From positions 1 to 64,000 of the forward strand of contig CAKUFS010000006.1 of NCBI GenBank assembly GCA_934648845.1: 64,000 bases of DNA, in the 5' to 3' direction. Shown here in pieces: positions 18,819 through 27,034 of the stretch; positions within the stretch are counted from its first letter, which is position 1, and each line of letters starts with the position of its first letter. The position numbers and the translations under genes are program-made. Origin of the DNA: an uncultured Eggerthellaceae bacterium. GTDB lineage: Bacteria; Actinomycetota; Coriobacteriia; Coriobacteriales; Eggerthellaceae. The notes beneath the pieces were generated by a model, which was not told the origin of the DNA, did not search any database, and saw nothing but the letters and a program-made list of their open reading frames with translations.

Positions 18819-19034
18819 GGTTTCAATCCTTTCGATGATTTGAACACAGGATTTCTGACCCTGCGTCCCAGCGCGGTTTCCCCCGCTGGGTCATAAACAA
18901 TTACAAAGCGAAAAGGCGCTTCCCTTGCGGATGCTCATAGGCGGAAAGGTTCTCCGATGCGCATTTTGACATGCGCGAGAAACACCAACCGTCAAAGAAC
19001 CCGCTTGGGAAGCATTCGAACAATTCCTTAGGAA
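18819..19034 (-). other. 216-bp structured spacer between rplX and rplE
   Basis: No gene is visible. It holds three inverted repeats: CCCAGCG/CGCTGGG (about 18867-18892), GCGCAT/ATGCGC (about 18959-18976) and AATTCC/GGAATT (19022-19036, overlapping the rplX stop). None has a T run. In most bacteria rplX and rplE are nearly adjacent, so an internal promoter, attenuator or processing site is possible. Confidence 0.5.
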
Positions 19035-19355
19035 TTACTCGAAGTCCTTGCCGCACTTCTTGCAGACGCGGATGTAGCCCTTCTTGCCTTCTTCACGCTT
19101 GCGAGAAACGCGCGTGGCTTCTTTGCAGTTCGGGCAAATCAGCATAACGTTGGAAACGTGCAGCGGAGCTTCCATGGTGGAGATGCCACCCTGAGGGTTC
19201 TGCTGCGTGGGGCGCATGGCCTTCTTCATCATGTTGGCACCCTCAACAACAACGCGCTGAGTCTGGGGGATGGAGCGAAGAATCTTGCCTTCTTTGCCCT
19301 TGTCCTTGCCAGCGATGATCTTTACCAGATCGCCTTTTTTGACGTTCATTTTCAT
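19035..19355 (-). CDS. rplX: 50S ribosomal protein L24
   Basis: Assembly-initiating large-subunit protein, 106 residues. The KOW motif begins at KKGDLVKIIAGKDKGKEGKI. The C-terminal part has CPNC and CKKC pairs, a zinc-ribbon form seen in many bacterial L24 proteins. It follows rplN by 12 bp. Confidence 0.97.
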   Translation of the reverse strand: MKMNVKKGDLVKIIAGKDKGKEGKILRSIPQTQRVVVEGANMMKKAMRPTQQNPQGGISTMEAPLHVSNVMLICPNCKEATRVSRKREEGKKGYIRVCKKCGKDFE

Positions 19356-19367
19356 TCTCTATCCTCC

Positions 19368-19736
19368 TTACAGCGTTTCCGGAGCCAGAGACACGATCTT
19401 CATGTACTTCTTCTCACGCAGCTCACGAGCAACGGGGCCGAAGATACGAGTGCCCTTAGGAGCACCGTCTGCGCCGATTACGACGCATGCATTCTGATCG
19501 AACTTGATATAGCTACCGTCGGCACGACGAACTTCCTTCTTCGTGCGAACGACAACGCAGCGGACGACATCGCCCTTCTTGATGTTGCCGTTAGGCTGAG
19601 CTTCCTGCACAGCGCAGATAATCACGTCGCCCAGACCGGCGTAACGACGCTTGGAACCGCCGATGACTTTGATGCAGCGAACACGACGAGCGCCTGAGTT
19701 GTCGGCCACGGTGAGCATGGTTTGCATCTGAATCAT
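19368..19736 (-). CDS. rplN: 50S ribosomal protein L14
   Basis: Large-subunit interface protein, 122 residues, normal length. LTVADNSGARRVRCIKVIGG near the start is diagnostic, as is GPVARELREKKYMKIVSLAPE at the end. It is preceded by rpsQ. Confidence 0.98.
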   Translation of the reverse strand: MIQMQTMLTVADNSGARRVRCIKVIGGSKRRYAGLGDVIICAVQEAQPNGNIKKGDVVRCVVVRTKKEVRRADGSYIKFDQNACVVIGADGAPKGTRIFGPVARELREKKYMKIVSLAPETL

Positions 19737-19784
19737 TATTCAAACCTACTTTCTCAATCACAAGTTTATGCAGCGAAGCACAAA

Positions 19785-20045
19785 CTATTTGGCCTTCTCA
19801 ACAATTTTCACAAGACGCCAACGCTTCATCTTCGACAGCGGACGAGTCTCCATAATCTGAACGGTATCGCCAACGCCGGCTTCATTCAGTTCGTCATGAG
19901 CATGGAGCTTCTTAGTGCTGGTCATCATCTTCTTGTAGATGGGATGAGGCTTACGCTCGGTGATCTTCACGACGATGGTCTTATCGTTGCTTGCGCTGAC
20001 GACGACGCCCTGGCGCACTTTGCGGGAATTGCGTTCTTCACTCAT
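19785..20045 (-). CDS. rpsQ: 30S ribosomal protein S17
   Basis: 16S rRNA-binding OB-fold protein of 86 residues. The signature GVVVSASNDKTIVVKI and VGDTVQIMETRPLSKMKRWR are typical. The ATG at 20045 lies nine to ten bases after AAAGGTG; a TTG two codons upstream is too close to that site. Confidence 0.97.
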   Translation of the reverse strand: MSEERNSRKVRQGVVVSASNDKTIVVKITERKPHPIYKKMMTSTKKLHAHDELNEAGVGDTVQIMETRPLSKMKRWRLVKIVEKAK

Positions 20046-20064
20046 TTGCAATCACACCTTTCCT

Positions 20065-20259
20065 TTAAGCGCTGATTTCACGGGCGCGCATCTCAGTTTG
20101 GATGCGAGCAATGTCTTTTTTAACTTGCTTGACACGAGCCGTGTTATCCAGCTGGCTCGTTGCCATTTGGAAGCGCAGATTGAACAGTTCAGCGCGCGCT
20201 TCCTTCAGCTTTGCCGCCAAGTCCTCAGCGGAAAGCTCACGGATTTCAGCTGCCTTCAT
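20065..20259 (-). CDS. rpmC: 50S ribosomal protein L29
   Basis: Two-helix protein at the polypeptide exit tunnel, 64 residues. ELFNLRFQMATSQLDNTARV is the conserved core. It starts two bases after the rplP stop. Confidence 0.97.
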   Translation of the reverse strand: MKAAEIRELSAEDLAAKLKEARAELFNLRFQMATSQLDNTARVKQVKKDIARIQTEMRAREISA

Positions 20260-20261
20260 GT

Positions 20262-20681
20262 TTATTCCTGCCCTTCTTCACGAGTGACGATCTTTGCCTT
20301 GATGGGCAATTTGTTGATTGCCAGACGAAGAGCCTCGCGAGCAACTTCTTCTTCAACACCGTCAACCTCGAACATGATGCGGCCGGGCTTAACCACGGCT
20401 ACCCACTTCTCGGGGTTACCCTTACCAGAACCCATACGAGTTTCAGCAGGCTTCTGGGTGATGGGCTTGTCCGGGAAGATGGTGATCCACACGTGACCGC
20501 CACGCTTCATGTAACGAGTCATTGCAATACGAGCAGCCTCGATCTGGCGGTTGGTGATCCATGCGGGTTCAAGTGCCTGGATACCCCATTTGCCATGATT
20601 CAGACGAGTACCACCCTTTGCGTGGCCTTTCATGGAGCCACGCTGCACCTTACGATGCTTAACACGCTTAGGTACCAGCAT
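20262..20681 (-). CDS. rplP: 50S ribosomal protein L16
   Basis: Large-subunit protein near the A-site tRNA elbow, 139 residues. MLVPKRVKHRKVQRGSMKG at the start and the RMGSGKGNPEKWVAVVKPG loop are diagnostic. Its ATG overlaps the rpsC stop by one base (TAATG), so translation is coupled. Confidence 0.98.
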   Translation of the reverse strand: MLVPKRVKHRKVQRGSMKGHAKGGTRLNHGKWGIQALEPAWITNRQIEAARIAMTRYMKRGGHVWITIFPDKPITQKPAETRMGSGKGNPEKWVAVVKPGRIMFEVDGVEEEVAREALRLAINKLPIKAKIVTREEGQE

Positions 20682-21391
20682 TACTTAGCCCTCCTCTCAC
20701 CACGATCGCGACGGGGACGGCTGGGGCGAGAACCACCCTCGAGTGCCGGGTTCGGAGCCTTCTGACCAGGCATCTTGTCGCCCTGGTAGATCCAAACCTG
20801 AACACCAATGGAACCATAAGTGGTAACTGCGGTTGCAAAACCGAAGTCAATCTTCGCGCGCAGCGTGTGACGGGGAACGCGACCTTCGCAGACCCACTCA
20901 CGACGGCTCATCTCAGCGCCGCCCAGACGACCGGAGCACTGAATACGGATGCCCTTAGCGCCGCTCTTGCGAGCAGACTGGACAGCCTTACGCATAGCGC
21001 GACGGAAAGCAACGCGGCCCTCGAGCTGCTCAGCAACAGACTGAGCTACCAGGTTCGCGTCAAGCTCCGGGCGCTTGACCTCAACAACTTCGACGGAAAT
21101 CTTGCCGTCAACGAACTCGGCCAGTTCCTTGCGGAGCTGCTCGATTTCGGAGCCCTTCTTGCCGATAACCACGGCAGGACGAGCAGTGGTGATGATGACT
21201 TTCACCTTGTCACCGGCGCGCTCGATCTCGATCTTTGCCACAGCGGCACGAGCGAGACGCTTTTCCAGGTACTTACGGATAGCAAGGTCGTTATCCAACA
21301 GCTCGGCATAATTCTTACCGGCATACCAACGGCTACGCCAATCCTCCGTGATGCCCAGACGGAAACCGGTAGGGGATACCTTCTGACCCAT
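20681..21391 (-). CDS. rpsC: 30S ribosomal protein S3
   Basis: mRNA-entry protein of the 30S head, 236 residues. MGQKVSPTGFRLGITEDW at the start, the KH-domain stretch around IITTARPAVVIGKKGSEIEQ, and IKVWIYQG-like IGVQVWIYQGD near the end identify it. The last 25 residues are basic and Arg-rich. Confidence 0.98.
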   Translation of the reverse strand: MGQKVSPTGFRLGITEDWRSRWYAGKNYAELLDNDLAIRKYLEKRLARAAVAKIEIERAGDKVKVIITTARPAVVIGKKGSEIEQLRKELAEFVDGKISVEVVEVKRPELDANLVAQSVAEQLEGRVAFRRAMRKAVQSARKSGAKGIRIQCSGRLGGAEMSRREWVCEGRVPRHTLRAKIDFGFATAVTTYGSIGVQVWIYQGDKMPGQKAPNPALEGGSRPSRPRRDRGERRAK

Positions 21392-21394
21392 GGA

Positions 21395-21736
21395 TTATGC
21401 CTCCTCTCGAGTTGCAACGATGATGGTGATATGGCTGGTGCGCTTGCGGATGCGAGCAGCAGAGCCCTTTGCACGAGGACGAATGCGCTTCAACGTGGGG
21501 CCTTCGTCAACGTAAGCGGTCTTGACGACCAACTGCTCTGCGCGTACGTGATACAGATGCTCAGCGTTCGCAACAGCGGAGTTCAACACGTTCAAAACAT
21601 CTTCGGCAATTGCACGGTTGGTGAACATGAGGATTTCACGAGCCTGCTGTACGGACTTGCCGCGTACGATGTCAACAACGATGCGAGCCTTACGAGGGGA
21701 TACGCGAACATAGCGTGCTTGTGCTTTAGCTTCCAT
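21395..21736 (-). CDS. rplV: 50S ribosomal protein L22
   Basis: Exit-tunnel protein, 113 residues. YVRVSPRKARIVVDIVRGK and the tunnel loop ending in RPRAKGSAARIRKRTSHITI are typical. It starts 13 bp after rpsS and ends three bases before rpsC. Confidence 0.98.
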   Translation of the reverse strand: MEAKAQARYVRVSPRKARIVVDIVRGKSVQQAREILMFTNRAIAEDVLNVLNSAVANAEHLYHVRAEQLVVKTAYVDEGPTLKRIRPRAKGSAARIRKRTSHITIIVATREEA

Positions 21737-21749
21737 TCTTCACCCCTCC

Positions 21750-22022
21750 TTATCGCTTCTTCTTGTCGGCCGCGTGACCCCTGAAGGTACGGGTCGGGGC
21801 GAATTCACCCAGCTTGTGGCCAACCATGGATTCGGTAACGTAAACCGGCACGTGCTTGCGACCATCATGAACCGCAATGGTATGTCCAACCATTTCGGGG
21901 AAGATGGTGCTGGAACGCGACCAGGTCTTCACAACGTCCTTTTCGCCTGCTTCGTTCATGGCCTCGATACGGCCAAGAAGACGGGGATCAACGAAAGGAC
22001 CTTTTTTCAAACTTCTGCTCAT
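21750..22022 (-). CDS. rpsS: 30S ribosomal protein S19
   Basis: 30S head protein that contacts the central protuberance, 90 residues. MSRSLKKGPFVDPRLL and VTESMVGHKLGEFAPTRTFRGH are diagnostic. It lies between rplB and rplV. Confidence 0.98.
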   Translation of the reverse strand: MSRSLKKGPFVDPRLLGRIEAMNEAGEKDVVKTWSRSSTIFPEMVGHTIAVHDGRKHVPVYVTESMVGHKLGEFAPTRTFRGHAADKKKR

Positions 22023-22047
22023 TGGTTTCTCCTTTCAGTATCCCGCG

Positions 22048-22878
22048 TTACTTCTTACGACGACGAATAATCAGGCGGTTAGAAGCCTTCTTCGGGTTGC
22101 GCGTACGATGACCCTTAGTAGGAACGCCCCAGGGAGTCACAGGATGACGACCAGCGGACTTGTTCTTACCTTCACCACCGCCGTGGGGGTGGTCAACAGG
22201 GTTCATAACGGTACCACGAACCGTAGGACGGATGCCCAACCAGCGGTTACGGCCAGCCTTGCCAATGTGGATGTTGGCATGCTCGGCGTTGCCGACTTCA
22301 CCAACAGTTGCACGGCAGGTCAGCAGCACGCGACGCATTTCGGAAGAGGGCATACGCAGGATAGCGTACTTGCCTTCTTTACCCATGAGCTGGATGCTGG
22401 TGCCAGCGGAACGAGCGATTGCAGCGCCCTTGCCCGGCTGCAGTTCAACAGCGTGGATCAAGGTACCAACGGGGATTGCGGAAAGAGGCAGCGCATTACC
22501 CGGCTTGATGTCTGCATCGGGACCAGAAACAACGGTGTCGCCCACTTTGAGGCCCTTCGGATGAAGGATGTAGCGCTTCTCGCCATCGACGTAATGGAGC
22601 AAAGCGATGCGGGCAGAACGGTTCGGGTCGTATTCGATCGTTGCAACCTTGGCGGGCACGCCGTCTTTGTTGCGCTTGAAATCGATGATACGATAGCGAC
22701 GCTTGTTGCCGCCACCCTGATGACGGGTGGTAATGCGACCGTAGTTGTTGCGACCTGCCTTCTTCGGCAGAGGCGCAAGCAGGGACTTCTCCGGCTTGTC
22801 CGTCGTGATCTCTGCAAAGTCAGAGACCGTCTGGAAACGACGTCCGGGGGAAGTCGGCTTGTACTGCTTAATTCCCAT
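22048..22878 (-). CDS. rplB: 50S ribosomal protein L2
   Basis: Primary 23S rRNA-binding protein needed for peptidyl-transferase assembly, 276 residues. MGIKQYKPTSPGRR at the start and the loop MNPVDHPHGGGEGKN are diagnostic. In most bacteria rplW precedes rplB in one operon. Here rplW lies about 10 kb away and rplB heads a new transcription unit with its own promoter and a leader of about 250 bp. Confidence 0.98.
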   Translation of the reverse strand: MGIKQYKPTSPGRRFQTVSDFAEITTDKPEKSLLAPLPKKAGRNNYGRITTRHQGGGNKRRYRIIDFKRNKDGVPAKVATIEYDPNRSARIALLHYVDGEKRYILHPKGLKVGDTVVSGPDADIKPGNALPLSAIPVGTLIHAVELQPGKGAAIARSAGTSIQLMGKEGKYAILRMPSSEMRRVLLTCRATVGEVGNAEHANIHIGKAGRNRWLGIRPTVRGTVMNPVDHPHGGGEGKNKSAGRHPVTPWGVPTKGHRTRNPKKASNRLIIRRRKK

Positions 22879-22984
22879 TCTTACTTTTCCTTTCGCGGGT
22901 TCTAGTCTGCTGTTATCCTGCCGGCTCCTGCTGCCTTAGCTCAGCGCTTGCCTTCGAATAACCGCATGTCAGACCCAATTTCTT

Positions 22985-23023
22985 GGATTCTCGCTCGCAC
23001 GCCTCATCGTACACCGAGAATCC
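22985..23023 (-). promoter_or_regulatory. hairpin in the rplB leader
   Basis: A perfect 9-bp inverted repeat GGATTCTCG (22985-22993) and CGAGAATCC (23015-23023) with a 21-base loop lies in the untranslated leader of rplB. Together with the long leader it is a candidate site for autogenous control by a ribosomal protein. That role is inference. Confidence 0.45.
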
Positions 23024-23136
23024 CTCTTATAAAGGTGAAACAACGATTGCCCGCTTGCGTTGATGAGGAGCGCAAGCCACGACGCCGCTATTCCACGCGT
23101 CCGGGTGTATCCATAACGGTCCAGACGCAAAAGCAA

Positions 23137-23165
23137 ATTATATGGGAGTTTCTTCTAAATTGCAA
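23137..23165 (-). promoter_or_regulatory. near-consensus promoter for the rplB-adk operon
   Basis: On the minus strand TTGCAA (-35, 23160-23165) is followed after 17 bases by a perfect TATAAT (-10, 23137-23142). It lies between the AlgX-like gene and rplB and points at rplB, leaving a leader of roughly 250 bases. Confidence 0.8.
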
Positions 23166-23272
23166 GGATTTTTTATCACTACCTGGGAAAATGTGAAGCA
23201 TCCATGAATGCCCACGGCAGAACAACCGCAAGTCGCTGGCAATGCGCCGCGCCCCGTGCGAGCACCGCGCTC

Positions 23273-24403
23273 TTAATTAAGCACGGTATCGGTCAAACCA
23301 CCGTAACTATAATAAGCATCGCTGAGCACGTAATCGGCCGATTCGAAAATCACGATATCGGGATTGAACATTTGGTAGTATTCGTCCATGTTGAAGATAT
23401 TCATGTACGCCTGGATGCATTCCGTACGCGTGAACTGGTTATATAGAATCGTTCCCTGCGTATTGAAGTAGCTACCCTGGAACATGAGCAAGTTCAAGCC
23501 GTTCGCGCACGCATCGTTTTCCCACAATGAATACGTGTTGTAATGCTCATCTAAATCAAGCGGGTCGTAATCTTGTGTTACGTCAACGGCACCTTCCCCG
23601 TTGTCTTTATGGATGTACTTGTACGTATCAGTCGGACAGTACAGCACTGATGCCGGCAGGTAGTCGTGATGCTCGGGGACAACATCGTAATCGTTTTCGA
23701 TATCGGGCTGTTCAACATCGAACCCTTGCTCCTGCAGATACGAAATGATCGCACGTGCGCCAACCAGGGCGCCTTCGGCGTTCCAATGTCCCACGTCGTA
23801 CACGGCGTTGTATACATCGACACCTTCCCGATGCGCCTCGGTGAGCGGACCTGTCAAATCAAGATACGGCACACCGCGCTCGTCCAGAAGCGGCGCCAGA
23901 TACTCAAAGTTATTCAAGGGATACGGCACATAATCGGGGATATACTCCGTGTAGACGCGCTTTTTCTCGGGCGAATTCACGTACACGAATGCCGTACCGC
24001 GATCCTGGCAATACAGGTACATCTTCTGAATGTAGTCGGCATAGGCGGTCAGGTAATCCATATCAACTTGCTGGTCTTCATCCGCTTCAAACCAGAAATA
24101 CGCCTGACCATCAAGCCCATATTCATACAGCGGGTGCGCTAAATACCGAAACGCCATGTTATTGAACGCGCCGTACAAAGAAAGAAGCTGTGCGCGGTCG
24201 GAAATACGATCCTGAAGATACTCCTCCAGCTGATCGCGATATTCCTGATCGCTGTCGAAATCCGCACGTTCAGGAAGCGCCATAAGATAACGATTATCCG
24301 CATCGCTGAATATCTGGTCGTCCTTATTCATGGTCAAAACGGGAACAACCAAGCACGCCGCCAAAAGAACGAGCATCGCTACTTTGCTGATTTTTTGAAT
24401 CAT
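23273..24403 (-). CDS. AlgX/DHHW-like secreted SGNH-fold protein
   Basis: This 376-residue protein has an N-terminal membrane anchor or signal (about residues 7-24, LVLLAACLVVPVL). The body resembles the AlgX/AlgJ/DHHW family that works with MBOAT acyltransferases to O-acetylate surface polymers outside the membrane: FVYVNSPEKKRVYTEYIPD, then VGHWNAEGALVGARAI, which holds the HxN-like catalytic region. It lies 15 bp downstream of the MBOAT gene, a pairing typical of this pathway. The polymer modified is unknown. Confidence 0.75.
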   Translation of the reverse strand: MIQKISKVAMLVLLAACLVVPVLTMNKDDQIFSDADNRYLMALPERADFDSDQEYRDQLEEYLQDRISDRAQLLSLYGAFNNMAFRYLAHPLYEYGLDGQAYFWFEADEDQQVDMDYLTAYADYIQKMYLYCQDRGTAFVYVNSPEKKRVYTEYIPDYVPYPLNNFEYLAPLLDERGVPYLDLTGPLTEAHREGVDVYNAVYDVGHWNAEGALVGARAIISYLQEQGFDVEQPDIENDYDVVPEHHDYLPASVLYCPTDTYKYIHKDNGEGAVDVTQDYDPLDLDEHYNTYSLWENDACANGLNLLMFQGSYFNTQGTILYNQFTRTECIQAYMNIFNMDEYYQMFNPDIVIFESADYVLSDAYYSYGGLTDTVLN

Positions 24404-24418
24404 GCCATGCCCCTCCCC

Positions 24419-25849
24419 TTAGAACTGAGCGTACAAAAACGGACTATACGTGCTGTTCAGAATGAAGCTCATGCTAATAAGCAGCAAAAGCGGGGTGCCC
24501 ACAGCGCTTACTATGTTCCAGGCCGCCGTATTGCCGAAATGCTCTTTCAGCTTGGGGACAATCGGCGTGGACAAAACGGCAGAGACCGCCAGAAGAACAA
24601 GCACACGATTATCGGCGTAATAGAAGAAACCAAACGGCAGCTCGGGCACCTCTTTGACGATACCGACCATGGCAAACAGAAAGTCTTTAGCCTGATGCAC
24701 ATCGCTCGCGCGGAAGATAACCCACCCCGCAACAACTACAGCCATGGTAAAAAGCCAGGTCAGAACAGAGGAAACCTTAAAGCGTGGCAAAGCATACGTG
24801 CGGTAAAGGCGATCAATGACCATGAAGAAGGCATACCACAAGCCCCAAAGCACGAAATGATTCGAGGCGCCGTGCCACAGACCGGAAACGAAAAACACCA
24901 CAAGCAAGTTGAAATACACGTTGCCGCGACGGCTTCCGCCCAGCGGGAAATACAGGTAATCGCGCAGCCACGACGAAAGCGAGATATGCCAGCGATTCCA
25001 GAACTCGCCCACCGTTTTCGAAATGTAGGGGTATTTGAAGTTTTCTTCGAAGCGAAAGCCCAGCATAAGGCCTATACCTAAAGCCATATCGGAATAGCCC
25101 GAAAAGTCGAAGAACAGCTGGAACGTATAGCAGAGCGCTCCCAGCCAAGCAAACGGCGTGTCAACCGCTTCCAAGGCAAAGACCATATCCGCTGTTTGTC
25201 CCAGCGTATTCGCAATGATGACCTTCTTCGCCAGACCAATCACGAAACGACGCGCGCCGCTTGACACATCATCCAAGCAGGGACGCGCGGGGCAATCCTC
25301 GTCGGGGCGAAACATCTGCCCGTAACGCACAATAGGACCAGAAACTATCTTCGCGAAGAAGAACGCCCAAAGCGCAACGTTTAAAAGATTGCGGTCAGCC
25401 TTGATTGTTCCGCGATAAACGTCCATGAAGTACGAGATAAGCGAGAACACCAAAAACGAGATACCCAATGGTTTGATCAGATTAAGCGGTTCGTATTGAA
25501 CCGAAGGGACAAATTGCTGCAGCGTTTCAAGGAAGTAATCGGTGTACTTGTAGTAGACCAGAAACGCCACGGATGCTATCACGGCAACGGCAAGGACGAG
25601 CTTCTTCGCTGCACCTTGAGTTGCATCTATGACCAGGGCGAACGCATAGGTTGCTAGCACCGCCACGATCAAAAGCGGCAGACACTCCGCAGCAACCCAG
25701 TAATATGCGAACACGCTTACCGCAAGCAAAATGCCCTTGGCCAGGCTTTTTGCCACCACTCCTTCGCCGCCGATAATGCGCACGCCGTAATAAGCCGCCA
25801 ACGTAAGCGGCAGCACCAGGCACAGGAATATCAGCGATGTAAGCGACAA
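24419..25849 (-). CDS. MBOAT-family O-acyltransferase, AlgI/DltB-like
   Basis: This integral membrane acyltransferase of 476 residues with about ten helices is expected to pass acyl groups across the membrane to a surface polymer. The family signature WHISLSSWLRDYLYFPLGG and the catalytic histidine region GLWHGASNHFVLWG are intact. A TTG start at 25849 is supported by GGGAGG nine bases upstream. It forms a unit with the AlgX-like gene downstream and probably the lipid kinase 54 bp upstream. Confidence 0.9.
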   Translation of the reverse strand: MSLTSLIFLCLVLPLTLAAYYGVRIIGGEGVVAKSLAKGILLAVSVFAYYWVAAECLPLLIVAVLATYAFALVIDATQGAAKKLVLAVAVIASVAFLVYYKYTDYFLETLQQFVPSVQYEPLNLIKPLGISFLVFSLISYFMDVYRGTIKADRNLLNVALWAFFFAKIVSGPIVRYGQMFRPDEDCPARPCLDDVSSGARRFVIGLAKKVIIANTLGQTADMVFALEAVDTPFAWLGALCYTFQLFFDFSGYSDMALGIGLMLGFRFEENFKYPYISKTVGEFWNRWHISLSSWLRDYLYFPLGGSRRGNVYFNLLVVFFVSGLWHGASNHFVLWGLWYAFFMVIDRLYRTYALPRFKVSSVLTWLFTMAVVVAGWVIFRASDVHQAKDFLFAMVGIVKEVPELPFGFFYYADNRVLVLLAVSAVLSTPIVPKLKEHFGNTAAWNIVSAVGTPLLLLISMSFILNSTYSPFLYAQF

Positions 25850-25903
25850 GAAGGAATCCTCCCGAACGCGGTTTTAGAAAAGTGATTGGTAAGTTTACTA
25901 TTA

Positions 25904-26818
25904 TTAGCCAAAAAGAACTGAAAGCGCCCGAGATGAAAGGGAAATGTCAAATTCGCTGCCCGAGCAGTCTTCGCCATCCATCTGAGCTGGGACATTGTGC
26001 TCGAATTGAACCGAAAGGCGTGCCGCGCGACGCAGCTCCATGCTGGCAGAGCCCACATGTTTTCCATTTTTTGCACGCGCGAAAAGCGCAATAGCGCCAA
26101 TCAGACCAATGGGCGGGTGCGCAATGCAAATGTCGAAAAGGCCATCGTCCAGCTGCGCATCGGGGCAAATATGAAAGCCGCCGCCGTATGTACAACCCAG
26201 CTGCACAGCAAATGTCAGGGATTGCCCCTGATCGGGTGCATTGTCATCGAAAGTTGCCTGATAGGAATGCATATCGCGATGAAAGACCAGCTGGTCGATG
26301 CCTGCTTCGAAGTACAGCGCGTTGCCCGTCTTGCTCGTGCGCTTGCGGCGCTGCACGGTGTCAAGTGCAATGGCGGCATCAATGCCAAACGAGAGCGTTT
26401 GCACGAAATACTGGCCGTTACACAACCCCACGTCGGCAGGGCGGATGTCACTCGTCAAAAGTTGGGCACAGGCGGTGTCAACGTCTTCGGACATATTCAG
26501 CGTGCGCGCGTAATCGTTGCCCGATCCCACAGGAATAATGCCGAAAACAGGGCGTTTTTCCTGTTCAACGGCCATCAGACCATTCGCCGCTTCGTGGATG
26601 GTGCCGTCGCCGCCCAGGGCGATAACCGTCTGATAGCCCTGAAGTGCGGCATCTGTTGCCAGCTGCACGGCATGCAAAGGGGCCGTGGTGGCAATGCAAT
26701 CCACATCCACACCCGCCTGCTCAAGCACACGCGCAGCATGCGCGCCGGCAGCCGCCCCCTTCCCGTTTTGGGAGGCGGGGTTCACAATGAGCAGCGTATG
26801 TCCCAGGCAATTCGTCAT
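25904..26818 (-). CDS. diacylglycerol kinase-like lipid kinase (YegS/DgkB family)
   Basis: This 304-residue soluble lipid kinase is expected to phosphorylate diacylglycerol or a related lipid using ATP. The nucleotide motif GGDGTIHEAANGL is near residue 69 and GIIPVGSGNDYAR follows near 93, both hallmarks of the family. The C-terminal beta domain includes MDGEDC. A TATACT box lies seven bases before the ATG, so a leaderless transcript is possible. It probably heads an operon with the MBOAT and AlgX-like genes. Confidence 0.88.
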   Translation of the reverse strand: MTNCLGHTLLIVNPASQNGKGAAAGAHAARVLEQAGVDVDCIATTAPLHAVQLATDAALQGYQTVIALGGDGTIHEAANGLMAVEQEKRPVFGIIPVGSGNDYARTLNMSEDVDTACAQLLTSDIRPADVGLCNGQYFVQTLSFGIDAAIALDTVQRRKRTSKTGNALYFEAGIDQLVFHRDMHSYQATFDDNAPDQGQSLTFAVQLGCTYGGGFHICPDAQLDDGLFDICIAHPPIGLIGAIALFARAKNGKHVGSASMELRRAARLSVQFEHNVPAQMDGEDCSGSEFDISLSSRALSVLFG

Positions 26819-26960
26819 GCGCCCCAGTATAGCACTGCAAGGCAGAGGGCGCGCTCACGACGCTTTCGCGTGCAATGTTAAAAAGTGACGGGGTCTTTTT
26901 CACATCCGTGAATAATCCCCGCGCTTGCCGCCCCATCTACCAGACGCCTACTATGCGCCA

Positions 26961-26998
26961 AAACAACAACCCCACCCTTTGTTGACAAAAGGTGGGGT
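26961..26998 (-). terminator. intrinsic terminator after the LeuA-like/ligase operon
   Basis: The stem ACCCCACC/GGTGGGGT (26969-26976 with 26991-26998, extended by TTT/AAA) is followed on the minus strand by TTGTTGTTTT. It overlaps the left copy of the 32-bp inverted repeat. Confidence 0.8.
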
Positions 26999-27010
26999 AA
27001 TTTGACAACA
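26979..27010. repeat. 32-bp inverted repeat, left copy
   Basis: These 32 bases are an exact reverse complement of 32798-32829. The copy begins TTGTTGACAAAAGGTGGGG. Its two ends are themselves near-inverted (TTGTTGACAA and TTTGACAACA). The pair brackets 5.8 kb holding the ligase fusion, the LeuA-like gene and the trigger-factor-like gene. Confidence 0.9.
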
Positions 27011-27034
27011 TTTGGCAGCAGCTGCGAAGAGTAA

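Larger units (their letters stand above)
22879..23272. other. rplB leader and promoter region
   Basis: This 394-bp gap contains the promoter at 23137-23165 and the leader hairpin at 22985-23023. I found no gene and no clear terminator for the upstream AlgX-like gene; the G/C-rich part near 23235-23275 may hold one. Confidence 0.6.
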
